Source: Roseateles_B sp041905785 (lineage in GTDB: Bacteria > Pseudomonadota > Gammaproteobacteria > Burkholderiales > Burkholderiaceae_C). From it: a stretch of DNA of 64,000 nucleotides. The position numbers were made by a program, and so were the translations under genes. The notes below the pieces were generated by a model, which was given only the letters and a program-made list of their open reading frames with translations, did not search any database and was not told the DNA's origin. Location of the stretch: contig JAYRKJ010000020.1 of NCBI GenBank assembly GCA_041905785.1, forward strand, positions 59,251-123,250, in the 5' to 3' direction. Position 1 is the first letter of the stretch. Each line of letters starts with the position of its first letter. Positions 55,800 to 64,000 of this stretch are shown one piece after another.

Positions 55800-57017
55800 T
55801 CATCCCTTCACGCACACCACCTGCTTCAGCGTGTGAACCACTTCCACCAGGTCGCTCTGCGCGGCCATGACGGCGTCGATATCCTTGTACGCCATGGGGA
55901 TCTCGTCGATGACATTGGCATCCTTGCGGCATTCCACGCCCTCGGTGGCCTTGACCTGGTCCGCGACGGTGAACAGCTTCTTGGCCTTGGTGCGGCTCAT
56001 GACGCGGCCGGCGCCGTGGCTGCAGCTCTCGAAACTCTCCGGATTGCCCAGGCCGCGCACGATGTAGCTGCGGGCGCCCATGCTGCCGGGGATGATGCCC
56101 ATCTCACCGCGCTTGGCACTCACGGCGCCCTTGCGGGTGATGAACACGTCCTGGCCGAAGTGACGCTCCTGCTGCACATAGTTGTGGTGGCAGTTCACCG
56201 CCTCCACATGGGCCTCGAAGGGCTTGGGAATCACCTGGCGGACCGTGGCGATGAGGTGGGCCATCATCACCTCACGGTTCTTCATCGCGAACTTCTGGGC
56301 CCAGGACACGCCGCGCACGTAGTCGCCGAAGTACTGGGCGCCTTCCTCGAAGTAGGCCAGGTCCTGGTCGGGCAGATTGCGCTGGTGGCGCTCGGCGTCC
56401 TTCTTGGCCAGCTCGATGAAGTGGGTGCCGATGGCATTGCCCACGCCACGGGAGCCCGAGTGCAGCATGAACCACACGAAGCCCGCCTCATCGAGGCAGA
56501 CCTCGATGAAATGGTTGCCCGTACCCAGTGTCCCCAGGTGCTTGTGGTTGTTGGTGTTCTTCAGGCGCGGGTGCAGCTCGCACAGCGCCTCGAACTCGTC
56601 CACCAGCGTGGCCCATGCCTGGTCCACCAGGGCGGGCGGGTTCTCCCAGCTGCCGGCATCGCGGCCGCGGTGTTTGGGCGTCAGGCCATGCGGCACAGCA
56701 CGCTCGATGGCCGAGCGCAAGGGGCCCAGATTGTCCGGCAGGTCCTCGGCGCGCAGCGTGGTCTTGGCGGCCATCATGCCGCAGCCGATGTCCACGCCCA
56801 CGGCCGCCGGGATGATGGCCTTGAGCGTCGGGATCACCGAGCCCACGGTCGCGCCGATGCCCAGGTGGACATCAGGCATGGCGGCCACGTGCTTGAAGAC
56901 GATGGGCAGCCTGGCGGCATTGCTCAGCTGCTGCATGGCCTCGGGCTCGACGGGCACGCCCTTGGTCCACATCTTGATGGGGACGCCCCCCTCGGGCTGT
57001 TCGATCTTGTAATTCAT
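55800..57017 (-). CDS. rtcB: RNA-splicing ligase RtcB
   Basis: A 405-residue GTP- and Mn-dependent ligase that joins 2',3'-cyclic phosphate or 3'-phosphate ends to 5'-OH ends. Key residues are visible: metal-binding Cys79 in VDIGCGMM, GTGNHFIEV and HSGSRGVGN in the centre, and the GMP-bound His334 in SCSHGAGRVMSR. The length fits the family. The start at 57017 has GAGG close upstream. It follows the Y-RNA-like array and precedes rlaP. In the known system it acts in tRNA repair under RtcR control. Confidence 0.96.
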   Translation of the reverse strand: MNYKIEQPEGGVPIKMWTKGVPVEPEAMQQLSNAARLPIVFKHVAAMPDVHLGIGATVGSVIPTLKAIIPAAVGVDIGCGMMAAKTTLRAEDLPDNLGPLRSAIERAVPHGLTPKHRGRDAGSWENPPALVDQAWATLVDEFEALCELHPRLKNTNNHKHLGTLGTGNHFIEVCLDEAGFVWFMLHSGSRGVGNAIGTHFIELAKKDAERHQRNLPDQDLAYFEEGAQYFGDYVRGVSWAQKFAMKNREVMMAHLIATVRQVIPKPFEAHVEAVNCHHNYVQQERHFGQDVFITRKGAVSAKRGEMGIIPGSMGARSYIVRGLGNPESFESCSHGAGRVMSRTKAKKLFTVADQVKATEGVECRKDANVIDEIPMAYKDIDAVMAAQSDLVEVVHTLKQVVCVKG

Positions 57018-57050
57018 GACTTCCTCTGTTCTTCTTCGTTCATTGTCTGT

Positions 57051-57125
57051 TGGTGGACGCGACGGGATTCGAACCCGCATCAATGCAGCAACCAGCACCT
57101 GCATCCTCAACCGTGCTCGCCCACC
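57051..57125 (-). ncRNA. tRNA-like element with T-arm and ACCA end, before rtcB
   Basis: The minus strand ends like a tRNA: a five-pair T-stem with loop UUCGAAU (57078-57062), then the seven-base strand CGCGUCC, then ACCA. The upstream strand GGGCGAG (57122-57116) can pair with it with one wobble and one mismatch, and three bases further out pair with the ACC. The middle holds one hairpin (AUGCAG/CUGCAU, loop of 10), but no D-arm. It shares AUGCAGGUG with the Y4 element. It may be a D-armless tRNA mimic or the 3' part of a larger Y RNA. The 100 bases before it (57126-57224) fold but contain no Ro-type motif. Confidence 0.6.
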
Positions 57126-57224
57126 CACTTGCCTGCTGCACCTGGTCTTACCCAGGCTGCCGGCATGACCCACATTTTTGGCAGTGGCGCTCCCTTCTGT
57201 GCCAGCGCGCCCGAAATCAAGAGC

Positions 57225-57367
57225 GATGCCCTGCAACGACAAGAATCGGTGAAACGTCGTGCTCTACCGCTGAGCTACGGTCCCCCTGATACGGGACCGG
57301 CGGGACTCGAACCCGCGACCACGAGCTTCGAAGGCTGTAGTTCCACCTGCATTCGCCGCAGGGCATC
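57225..57367 (-). ncRNA. yrlA-like: Y RNA-like element Y4 with a circularly permuted tRNA module
   Basis: A 143-base hairpin. The base stem GATGCCCTGC pairs perfectly with GCAGGGCATC and continues through GGCGA/UCGUU. It then meets the Ro-type bulge (CGAAUGCAGG on one side, UUCUUGUCG on the other) and an eight-pair helix. The tip (57256-57326) is a tRNA in permuted order: part of the anticodon stem, a 5-base variable loop, T-arm (GCGGG, UUCGAGU), acceptor strand CGGUCCC, an 8-base joining loop, acceptor strand GGGACCG, U8-A9, and D-arm with GG. YrlA RNAs of other bacteria carry similar tRNA-like modules. Confidence 0.82.
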
Positions 57368-57379
57368 TCAAACAAAAAG

Positions 57380-57472
57380 GCGCGACAAGGGACGGCAAGA
57401 CACTGCCACTGGTTGCCCAGCTGGGGACTTGAACCCCCGGCGTACCGGATGTAGTCCTGCCTGCATTCGCGC
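57380..57472 (-). ncRNA. Y RNA-like element Y3 with T-arm and GNRA-capped stem
   Basis: A 93-base hairpin. The base stem GCGCGA/UCGCGC meets the Ro-type bulge (CGAAUGCAGG; CCCUUGUCG), followed by an eight-pair helix (GGCAGGAC/GUCUUGCC). The tip contains a T-arm (loop UUCAAGU) and a stem CUGG-GCAA-CCAG, a GNRA tetraloop in place of the open acceptor end. No D-arm is seen. A run of U (C-UUUUU-G-UUU) follows directly, so the transcript may end or be cut here. Confidence 0.75.
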
Positions 57473-57486
57473 AAAACCTGTGCCCC

Positions 57487-57550
57487 CGCGTGGCGACGAA
57501 CGGTTGATGAGACACGTTTGGGATGGAGTCCCACCGGCATTCGCCACGCG
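57487..57550 (-). ncRNA. Minimal Y RNA-like element Y2
   Basis: A 64-base hairpin. CGCGUGGCGA pairs perfectly with UCGCCACGCG over 10 pairs. Next to it lies the same bulge as in the other copies (CGAAUGCCGG on the 5' side; UUCGUCG on the 3' side, one base longer than the CUUGUCG of the others). The tip is only a short hairpin (GGGA/UCCC). No tRNA-like part is present. It may be the Ro-binding core alone. Confidence 0.68.
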
Positions 57551-57576
57551 ACGACGCGTGTTGGGTTGATCGGTCA

Positions 57577-57687
57577 GTGCCCCGGGCGACAAGAGTTGCA
57601 GGAGCGGCCTACGGGGTCTCCGTTGCGGGCTTGCGGGCCCGCGCGGCCAAGGGGCGCTGTACTCCTGCAGGCATTCGCCCGGGACAC
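57577..57687 (-). ncRNA. Y RNA-like element Y1
   Basis: A 111-base hairpin that starts 25 bases after the rsr stop codon. A 13-pair base stem (GUGUCCCGGGCGA with UCGCCCGGGGCAC, one U-G pair) leads to the Ro-type bulge (CGAAUGCCUG; AACUCUUGUCG), then an eight-pair helix CUGCAGGAG/CUCCUGCA. The tip contains two GC-rich hairpins but no T-arm. The bulge resembles the conserved Ro60-binding part of vertebrate Y RNAs (hY3: CGAGUGCAGUGG). This and the neighbouring rsr gene are the basis for the call. Confidence 0.75.
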
Positions 57688-57711
57688 CTTCCAACTTGCG
57701 ATGCCGCGCCC

Positions 57712-59286
57712 CTACTGCGGGGTCAGCGACACCTTCTCAATTTCACCGACCCAGTGCTCGGCGTCCATCGTGCCGGCGGCGAAGCGCGCCACCATCGTGA
57801 ACACGGCGTCCGAGAAGCCGCCGACATTCAGGATGTCGCGCCGCTCCGCGGCCTGCGTGCTGGCCGTCGGCTGGATGTCGATGCACACCAAGCGCGCCTG
57901 CGGGTTGCGCAGCTTCAGCACCTCCCATTCGCGCAGGGTCTGCGTCGCGCCGTGGCGCCGGGCATCGACCCAGGACTCGTTGTCCGAGACCAGGATCACC
58001 ACATCGACCGCCGCGCGCTCCTGGTTCAGCAGGGCCAGCGGCGCGCTGCAGTTCGTCCCACCACCGCCGATCCGGGCCAACGCCTGGGCATTGCTCATCA
58101 CCGAATCGCGAGCGTTCAGCGACAGCTTCACCACGTCCTGCTCGAAGGGCAGCACGCGGGCCTGCCGGTTCTTGCGCAGCACGGCGGCGGCGACCAGGGC
58201 CGCCACGTCGATGCAGCGCACGGTCGAGGTCGCCGAGCCGCGATGGCCGGTGACGGGTGAGCTCATCGAACCCGATACGTCGGGGCACACCACCACACGG
58301 CCGGCCAGCGCCGGCACATTCGCCAGCGACAGCTCCATCGCGTCCTGCAGCGCCTCGCGCACCGGCGCTGGCACGCTCTCGCCCGCCGCCTTGAAGGCCG
58401 ACAACAGCTGGTAGGGCATCACCTTGGCCTTGGCCACGGCCTGCGCATCGCTCAGCTTGGCGGCCACGGCCTCGGCCATGCCGGGCAGCTCGAACACGCC
58501 GTGCCGGGCGAAGGTGTTCAGGTTCTGGCGCACCATCTGCCACGAGCCCTGGCGAGCGATCTGCGCCCACTGGGCAGCGCTCAGCGCCAGCGCGGTCAGC
58601 ATCTGGAACGGCACCTCGGGCACCTCGGCCGCCACACCCTGCGCCGCGTCGCGCTTGAAGCGTTCGAAGGCCTGCATGAGGGGCGGCAGCGCCGCTTCAT
58701 CGAAGGGCCGGCCGATCAGCCACGCGAACCAGGCGGCACGCCAGGCCTCGGCGGGCTTGGGGTGCACCATCTTCACCACGTCCGCCAGCGACGGCGTATT
58801 GCCCACGGCGGCATTCAGCAGCTGCTTCTCGGTGGCCGTCTGCAGCCAGTGCTGCACCAGCTTCTTGGGCCGCGTGCCCAGGGACTTGCGACCCACCGCG
58901 CCGCTGCGCAGGATCTGTACGAAGTTGCGCAGCATCTTGCCGTTGTCCACCACGCGGGAGAACACCTGGCTCAGCAGGGCCACGTCACGCTCGGCCAGGC
59001 TGGCGGCCAGCAGGGCGGGCAGGTCCTTCATGTGGCCGGATTGACGACCATAGATCGCCGCCTTGGCCACGAAGGCAGGCTCCAGCTGCTGCGTCAGAGC
59101 CAGCACCTGCTCGAGCTGGTCCTCAGCCGAGGCGTAGAAGGTTCGGCTCAGGCAACCCGTCGCGGCCAGCTGCGCCAGCTGATGGCGGGGGCTGAAGGCA
59201 TAGGCCGGCGCCTGCTGCGCATTGCGCGCCGTGGCGGCAGGCAGCAGCGCGCCCTTGATCGTGTGGAAAAGCTGGGTGTTGACCAT
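57712..59286 (-). CDS. rsr: Rsr, bacterial Ro60 (TROVE domain) protein
   Basis: A 524-residue ring-shaped RNA-binding protein related to Ro60. The TROVE HEAT-like domain covers about 10-330 (VFSRVVDNGKMLRNFVQILRSG, KMVHPKPAEAWRAAWFAWLIG). A von Willebrand A domain (about 330-520) has the MIDAS motif DVSGSMS at 336-342. In other bacteria Rsr binds Y RNAs and tethers PNPase or helps RNA processing. It is the first gene of the operon, 37 bases or more after the sigma-54 promoter, and Y1 begins just after its stop. Confidence 0.95.
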   Translation of the reverse strand: MVNTQLFHTIKGALLPAATARNAQQAPAYAFSPRHQLAQLAATGCLSRTFYASAEDQLEQVLALTQQLEPAFVAKAAIYGRQSGHMKDLPALLAASLAERDVALLSQVFSRVVDNGKMLRNFVQILRSGAVGRKSLGTRPKKLVQHWLQTATEKQLLNAAVGNTPSLADVVKMVHPKPAEAWRAAWFAWLIGRPFDEAALPPLMQAFERFKRDAAQGVAAEVPEVPFQMLTALALSAAQWAQIARQGSWQMVRQNLNTFARHGVFELPGMAEAVAAKLSDAQAVAKAKVMPYQLLSAFKAAGESVPAPVREALQDAMELSLANVPALAGRVVVCPDVSGSMSSPVTGHRGSATSTVRCIDVAALVAAAVLRKNRQARVLPFEQDVVKLSLNARDSVMSNAQALARIGGGGTNCSAPLALLNQERAAVDVVILVSDNESWVDARRHGATQTLREWEVLKLRNPQARLVCIDIQPTASTQAAERRDILNVGGFSDAVFTMVARFAAGTMDAEHWVGEIEKVSLTPQ

Positions 59287-59333
59287 GAGGTGCTCCTCTT
59301 CTTCATTCAACGTCTTGTTCGTACCTTCTTCAT

Positions 59334-59349
59334 TGCAACGGACGTGCCA
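59334..59349 (-). promoter_or_regulatory. Sigma-54 (-24/-12) promoter of the rsr-rtc operon
   Basis: The minus strand reads TGGCACGTCCGTTGCA: the -24 element TGGCACG and the -12 element TTGCA with the canonical 4-base spacer, an exact match to the sigma-54 consensus. It lies about 48-63 bases before the rsr start codon and faces it. RtcR, the sigma-54 activator, is encoded divergently 140 bases away. Transcription should start near 59323. Confidence 0.9.
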
Positions 59350-59492
59350 GGTCTTGCCTCCAGCGGACCGAAACATGGCAAGCCGTTGATTTCATTGGAG
59401 AAAAAATTTCCAGTCCGTTTCCCGGGGCCGGCGCCCCCAAGATCCCACCTGCGGATTGCTAGACTATCAGCTAGCCATTTATCTTTTGAGCC

Positions 59493-61115
<1,623 letters not shown>

Positions 61116-61378
61116 GCGCCCCCCCCTGGCCACGCCACGCCGGGGTCAGACCTTGACATGGAGGGGCCATGCCCGCCCCATCGCCCGCTCACCCTGAGCG
61201 ACAGCCACCAAACTGATGCCAGCCGCCTGCACTGCCCACCCAGGCCCATGCGGGCGCGGGCTCTGACCCTTTGCGTCCGCGCAAACCCCTGATGTGCACG
61301 GCCCGCCCTTGTGACTTTTGACCAGCTCGCCTGGCAGACGCACGGACAAAATGGCTCGCACTCAGGGAGTCATGACAC

Positions 61379-62335
61379 ATGCTGATCAAAGCAGCGGATG
61401 ACAAGCAGCGCCGTTTGCGAACGCTGGAGGACCTGCAGTCATCGCCCTTGCTGGACATGCGTCAGCGCGACTGGCTGCAGGACGAGCGGATGCATTGCCA
61501 GCGCGGTCAGCAGGGCGAGCGCGAGGCGGCGCACTACATCGACCACTGGAAGAAGGACAGCCAGCAGCACGCCGTGCTGCACGACCCGCGCTTCGTGGTG
61601 GACGGTGAGACGGCGCAGATCGACCACCTGGTGATCAGCCGCACCCTGCACTTCTACCTGTTCGAGACCAAGTGCTTCGGCGGGGATGTGGAGATCAACG
61701 AGCAGGGCGAGTGGAGCGTGGCCTATGCCAAGGGGCGGCGCTATGGCGTGCCCTCGCCGCTGGAGCAGAGCCGGCGGCATGAGCGCATCCTGGACAAGCT
61801 GCTGGAGCGCCTGGACATCACCGGCCGCGGCAGCCTGAAGCCGACCTATCACCACGTCGTGCTGCTGCACCCCAAGGCCATCATCCGCCGGCCGGACCCC
61901 AAGCGCTTCGACACGCGTGACGTGATCAAGGCCGACATGATCCAGCGCTGGCATGAGCAGTACATCGAGTCCCAGGGCGTGGGCGAGGCGTTCGGGAAGC
62001 TGCTGAACCTGCACAGCAGCGAAACCTTGCGGGGGTGGGCAGAGCAATTGGTGCGGCAGCACCGGCCGGTGAATCCCTTGGAGTTGCCGGAGTTCATGAA
62101 GCCGAAGGTCGTGGCGGCTGTGGCTGCGTCGATTCCGGTTCCCGTTCCGGCGCCAGTTCCTCAAGTTTCTGAGCCTGCGCCCTCAAGCCTGGCGGATTCA
62201 AGCCATCCCCTGTATCGAAAACTGGTTTGCGCGAAGTGCGAGGTGAAGATCAGTTTTGCGGAGGGGAGGTTTTGCTGGAATCAGGGGGAGAGGTTTGGGG
62301 GGTTGCAGTATTGCAGGGGGTGTCAGGGTGGGTGA
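61379..62335 (+). CDS. NERD domain protein with C-terminal zinc ribbon
   Basis: A 318-residue protein. The NERD nuclease-related domain (about 45-165) contains GQQGEREAAHYI, then AQIDHLVISRTLHFYLFETKCFGGDVEIN: the Asp, Glu-x-Lys pattern of the PD-(D/E)xK nuclease fold. A linker is rich in Val, Pro and Ala. The C terminus has CAKCEVKI...CWNQ...YCRGC, four Cys that could form a zinc ribbon. The last 80 bases are unusually G-rich with T, unlike the rest of the gene. NERD proteins are linked to DNA processing and defence islands; the role here is open. Confidence 0.82.
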   Translation: MLIKAADDKQRRLRTLEDLQSSPLLDMRQRDWLQDERMHCQRGQQGEREAAHYIDHWKKDSQQHAVLHDPRFVVDGETAQIDHLVISRTLHFYLFETKCFGGDVEINEQGEWSVAYAKGRRYGVPSPLEQSRRHERILDKLLERLDITGRGSLKPTYHHVVLLHPKAIIRRPDPKRFDTRDVIKADMIQRWHEQYIESQGVGEAFGKLLNLHSSETLRGWAEQLVRQHRPVNPLELPEFMKPKVVAAVAASIPVPVPAPVPQVSEPAPSSLADSSHPLYRKLVCAKCEVKISFAEGRFCWNQGERFGGLQYCRGCQGG

Positions 62336-62502
62336 GGGGCTGCTTGAGGCTGGGTGCGGTCGTTCGCCGATGACGCGCCCAGTGACGGCTGTTGCCAAAA
62401 GCCGTCGAACGAACCGGAGCCGCCTAGGTGGCAGCTTTGCCTCCGGCACCGGCCGTTGGGCCTGGCGTACGCACTTGGAGGCCGAGACGAAGTCGTTCAA
62501 CG

Positions 62503-63024
62503 TCAATCCCCTGAGCGCTCCAGAGCTGCCTCTGGCGGCACGTCGTCGAGCGTAGCAACCCCAGGTAGAGCCCAAGGTGCACCCTTTTGGCGTCGCACTG
62601 AGAGATAACGTTTCGTCAGCAGGAAGCGGTTAGGTCTTCGTATTAGGGCTGCCGACGTATACGACCAGAACCCACGCAGTGAGACAACGAGAGTCCACCG
62701 GTCGTTGGTGCCGAAGTATCCGAAGGTCAGTTCATTCTCAGAGACAACGGTTGCATCCTGAATGAAGCCAAATTCATCTGGCATGCGCAGCTGGTCAATA
62801 GGCCTTCCGTCCTCACCCAATAGATAAAACCAGTGGTGGCAGCCATCGAAATAGTCGTAGCTGGTCGCTATCAACGTGCAGCGCCCAACCGTGACCTGGA
62901 GGCCGATCTCATCACCGTTCACTATGCAGACCGGCCGTTCTTGGGCGATCAAGTGACGCCGGTACTCACCAAACGGATGCCATCGGGGAAGCTTTTGAAG
63001 CGAATACGAGGAGGACTGTTTCAC
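62503..63024 (-). CDS. Hypothetical protein
   Basis: A 173-residue soluble protein with no family I recognise. It is rich in aromatic residues (SYDYFDGCHHWFYLLGEDGRP, FGYFGTNDRWTLVVSLRGFW) and is probably mostly beta. The composition is clearly less GC-rich, with weaker third-position bias than the genes to the left, so it may be a recent arrival. It is convergent with the NERD gene and 150 bases from the alpha/beta hydrolase. Its C terminus (RSGD) has no conserved look, and the true length is uncertain. Confidence 0.6.
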   Translation of the reverse strand: MKQSSSYSLQKLPRWHPFGEYRRHLIAQERPVCIVNGDEIGLQVTVGRCTLIATSYDYFDGCHHWFYLLGEDGRPIDQLRMPDEFGFIQDATVVSENELTFGYFGTNDRWTLVVSLRGFWSYTSAALIRRPNRFLLTKRYLSVRRQKGAPWALPGVATLDDVPPEAALERSGD

Positions 63025-63174
63025 GAGTAAAGCATCTTGCTTGTTGCATGGAGCGCTACGCGGACTGCAGTAGCCTACATGAAACCAGTCTCTCGAGACC
63101 GCCCGCTCTTGGCCGTACGCGGACCTAGCCAGCGACGGCGCGATTGATCCGTTGGCCGGTAGGTTTTTCGAAGG

Positions 63175-63864
63175 TTACCCCACGGCCTCTACGAACGGCT
63201 GGATCGCCCTCGCAGCTTCCGTTGGGGCCGCTTGTAGAAGGCAGTGTGGGCCTGCGATCTGAACCACGCGCACTGCAGGCTGAATGGCACGAATGGTGTC
63301 CCCCGCAGAGGCGGGCATGACCCGGTCCTCGCTCGCACGCAGGTACAGGATTGGAGCGCTGATCTGACTCAAGGCCGACGCGGCATCGACCGAGAGAACG
63401 GCCTTCAAGCGGGACCGCAGCACATTGGCTGAAACAGCTGCCAGCGCTTCGCCAAGAGCAGCCCGAAGCTGCGGCGTCTCAAACCGCCCCAAGAGCATGG
63501 CTGCCGCAAGACGTGTCGGCACCCACTTGACTGGTGCCAGTGCGGCCAGGTTGTTGAGTTTCGAGAGAGCGGGATATGGACTGCGTACAAACGTACAGCA
63601 AAGGATGAGGCCAACGACCCTGCCGGCATGCTTCGCCGCCAATGAGATGGCAATCGGGCCAGAGAAAGATTCCCCCAACAAGACCAGCGGGCCCTCCGTC
63701 GGCAGACATCCTTCCGCCACGCGCTCAAGCTCGCAATACCCGGCCGGTGAAGCGGATGGGTACCGCACCACCTCGACTTGAAGCTTGCCAGCTAGCGCAT
63801 CCACGAGGGGACCGAACAGTGAGCCTGTGCCGTCCATGCCAGGCAACAACACCAAGGTAGTCAT
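63175..63864 (-). CDS. Alpha/beta hydrolase
   Basis: A 229-residue hydrolase. It begins TTLVLLPGMDGTGSLFGPLV, the oxyanion-hole region. The nucleophile elbow is LLGESFSGPIAI (G-x-S-x-S-G, Ser in GESFSG). Asp lies near LYLRASEDRVMP and His in IAGPHCLLQAAP, completing the triad. The substrate is unknown. It is about the length of small esterase-like members. Base composition again is less GC-rich than in the left part of the window. The IS3-type element begins 12 bases before its start codon. Confidence 0.87.
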   Translation of the reverse strand: MTTLVLLPGMDGTGSLFGPLVDALAGKLQVEVVRYPSASPAGYCELERVAEGCLPTEGPLVLLGESFSGPIAISLAAKHAGRVVGLILCCTFVRSPYPALSKLNNLAALAPVKWVPTRLAAAMLLGRFETPQLRAALGEALAAVSANVLRSRLKAVLSVDAASALSQISAPILYLRASEDRVMPASAGDTIRAIQPAVRVVQIAGPHCLLQAAPTEAARAIQPFVEAVG

Positions 63865-63875
63865 CAGGAGAGTAT

Positions 63876-64000
63876 TGAATCGCCCCGACTTCCGCGGAGG
63901 CCAGTTGGTTTAAGTCAGACGGTCGCGGCCTGACCAGCGCGTTGATGATGGTAATTGGCTTCGAATTCGGCAGGCGGGAGATAGCCCAGCGGCCCCATCA
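63876..64000. mobile_element. IS3-family insertion sequence, terminal part
   Basis: From TGAATCGCCCCGACTT at 63876 the sequence looks like the end of an IS3-family element: such ends start TGA(A/T) and read TGAACCGCCCCG-like. Just inside is the stop of a transposase read towards this end. The rest lies beyond the window. The target duplication cannot be checked because the other end is missing. Confidence 0.75.
63915..64000 (-). CDS. IS3-family transposase (OrfB), C-terminal end only
   Basis: Only the last 27 residues are visible. They read MGPLGYLPPAEFEANYHHQR and end AGQAATV, followed by a stop. LGYLPPAEFE is the conserved C terminus of the DDE transposase OrfB of IS3-family elements, after the catalytic domain. 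After the stop the frame would continue LKPTGL, a well-known readthrough tail of these elements. The gene enters from beyond the right edge. Confidence 0.83.
   Translation of the reverse strand, partial: MGPLGYLPPAEFEANYHHQRAGQAATV

Noticed and set aside
57051..57125. An ordinary tRNA gene
   Set aside because: There is no D-arm, the acceptor has a mismatch, the anticodon-like loop has 10 bases, and it sits in the Y-RNA array.
59456..59484. Sigma-70 promoter for rtcR (TTGCTA, 17 bases, TTATCT)
   Set aside because: The -10 match is weak and the start codon would lie almost at the transcription start.
61140..61275. GGGGTCAGACC and CTGACCC motifs as a REP-type repeat pair
   Set aside because: Only short matches are present here, and a genome-wide count would be needed to call a repeat family.

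Overview
The window is dense, very GC-rich DNA of a free-living betaproteobacterium. The mix of Tad pilus genes, DUF3034, DUF2242 and DUF3149 proteins, an ECF sigma factor with DGPF proteins, a PHB depolymerase and long uninterrupted GC-rich frames suggests the order Burkholderiales (Roseateles/Rubrivivax-like relatives). This placement is an inference from gene content, not from a marker gene.

Layout, left to right. 1-6950: the end of a Tad/Flp (type IVb) pilus operon: small Flp-type pilin, CpaB, secretin, an FHA-fused CpaF ATPase, TadB, TadC and a DUF192 protein. 6954-15842: a ketopantoate reductase-like gene, a LytS/LytTR-type two-component pair, an SPFH protein, an acyltransferase-3 membrane protein, glyoxalase I, a DUF3034 protein next to an exported truncated haemoglobin, and small genes including a 48-residue DUF3149 protein. 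15892-21922: an S9 peptidase, a GAF/PAS/GGDEF diguanylate cyclase and an S1/P1 nuclease, all on the minus strand. 22059-25243: two YciI/DGPF proteins, an SRPBCC protein, a VOC protein and their ECF42-type sigma factor. 25240-27245: a secreted subtilisin-like protease whose leader carries a c-di-GMP-I (GEMM) riboswitch and a hairpin that can hide its ribosome binding site. 27418-43000: mixed housekeeping and envelope genes, among them an M14 carboxypeptidase, a SUI1 protein, an NDH-2, a second large diguanylate cyclase (beta-propeller sensor) and an apolipoprotein N-acyltransferase-like protein with a large extra membrane domain. 43236-48170: a 5-oxoproline utilisation cluster (pxpB, pxpC, pxpA, DUF969, DUF979, pcp). 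48238-53786: regulators, a radical SAM enzyme with an unknown small partner, a PHB depolymerase and a phasin-like protein.

53873-61115 is the most interesting part: a sigma-54-controlled RNA repair locus. RtcR (CARF domain plus AAA+ activator) is read rightwards. Read leftwards from a perfect -24/-12 promoter are rsr (Ro60/TROVE protein), an intergenic array of Y-RNA-like elements, rtcB (RNA ligase), rlaP (nucleotidyltransferase) and rtcA (RNA 3'-phosphate cyclase). The array has four hairpins sharing one Ro-binding-like bulged helix but with different tips: a plain hairpin tip, a minimal one, one with a T-arm and a GNRA-capped stem, and one that is a complete circularly permuted tRNA mimic. 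A fifth element, just before rtcB, ends like a tRNA 3' half with ACCA. The Rsr/Y-RNA/Rtc association is known; this many diversified RNAs in one gap is unusual.

61379-64000 looks more accessory: a NERD protein with a zinc ribbon, an unrecognised protein of less GC-rich composition, an alpha/beta hydrolase, and the end of an IS3-family insertion sequence running off the right edge.

Two diguanylate cyclases and a c-di-GMP riboswitch in one window suggest c-di-GMP control of surface and secreted functions. No rRNA genes, canonical tRNA genes, CRISPR arrays or phage modules were seen.
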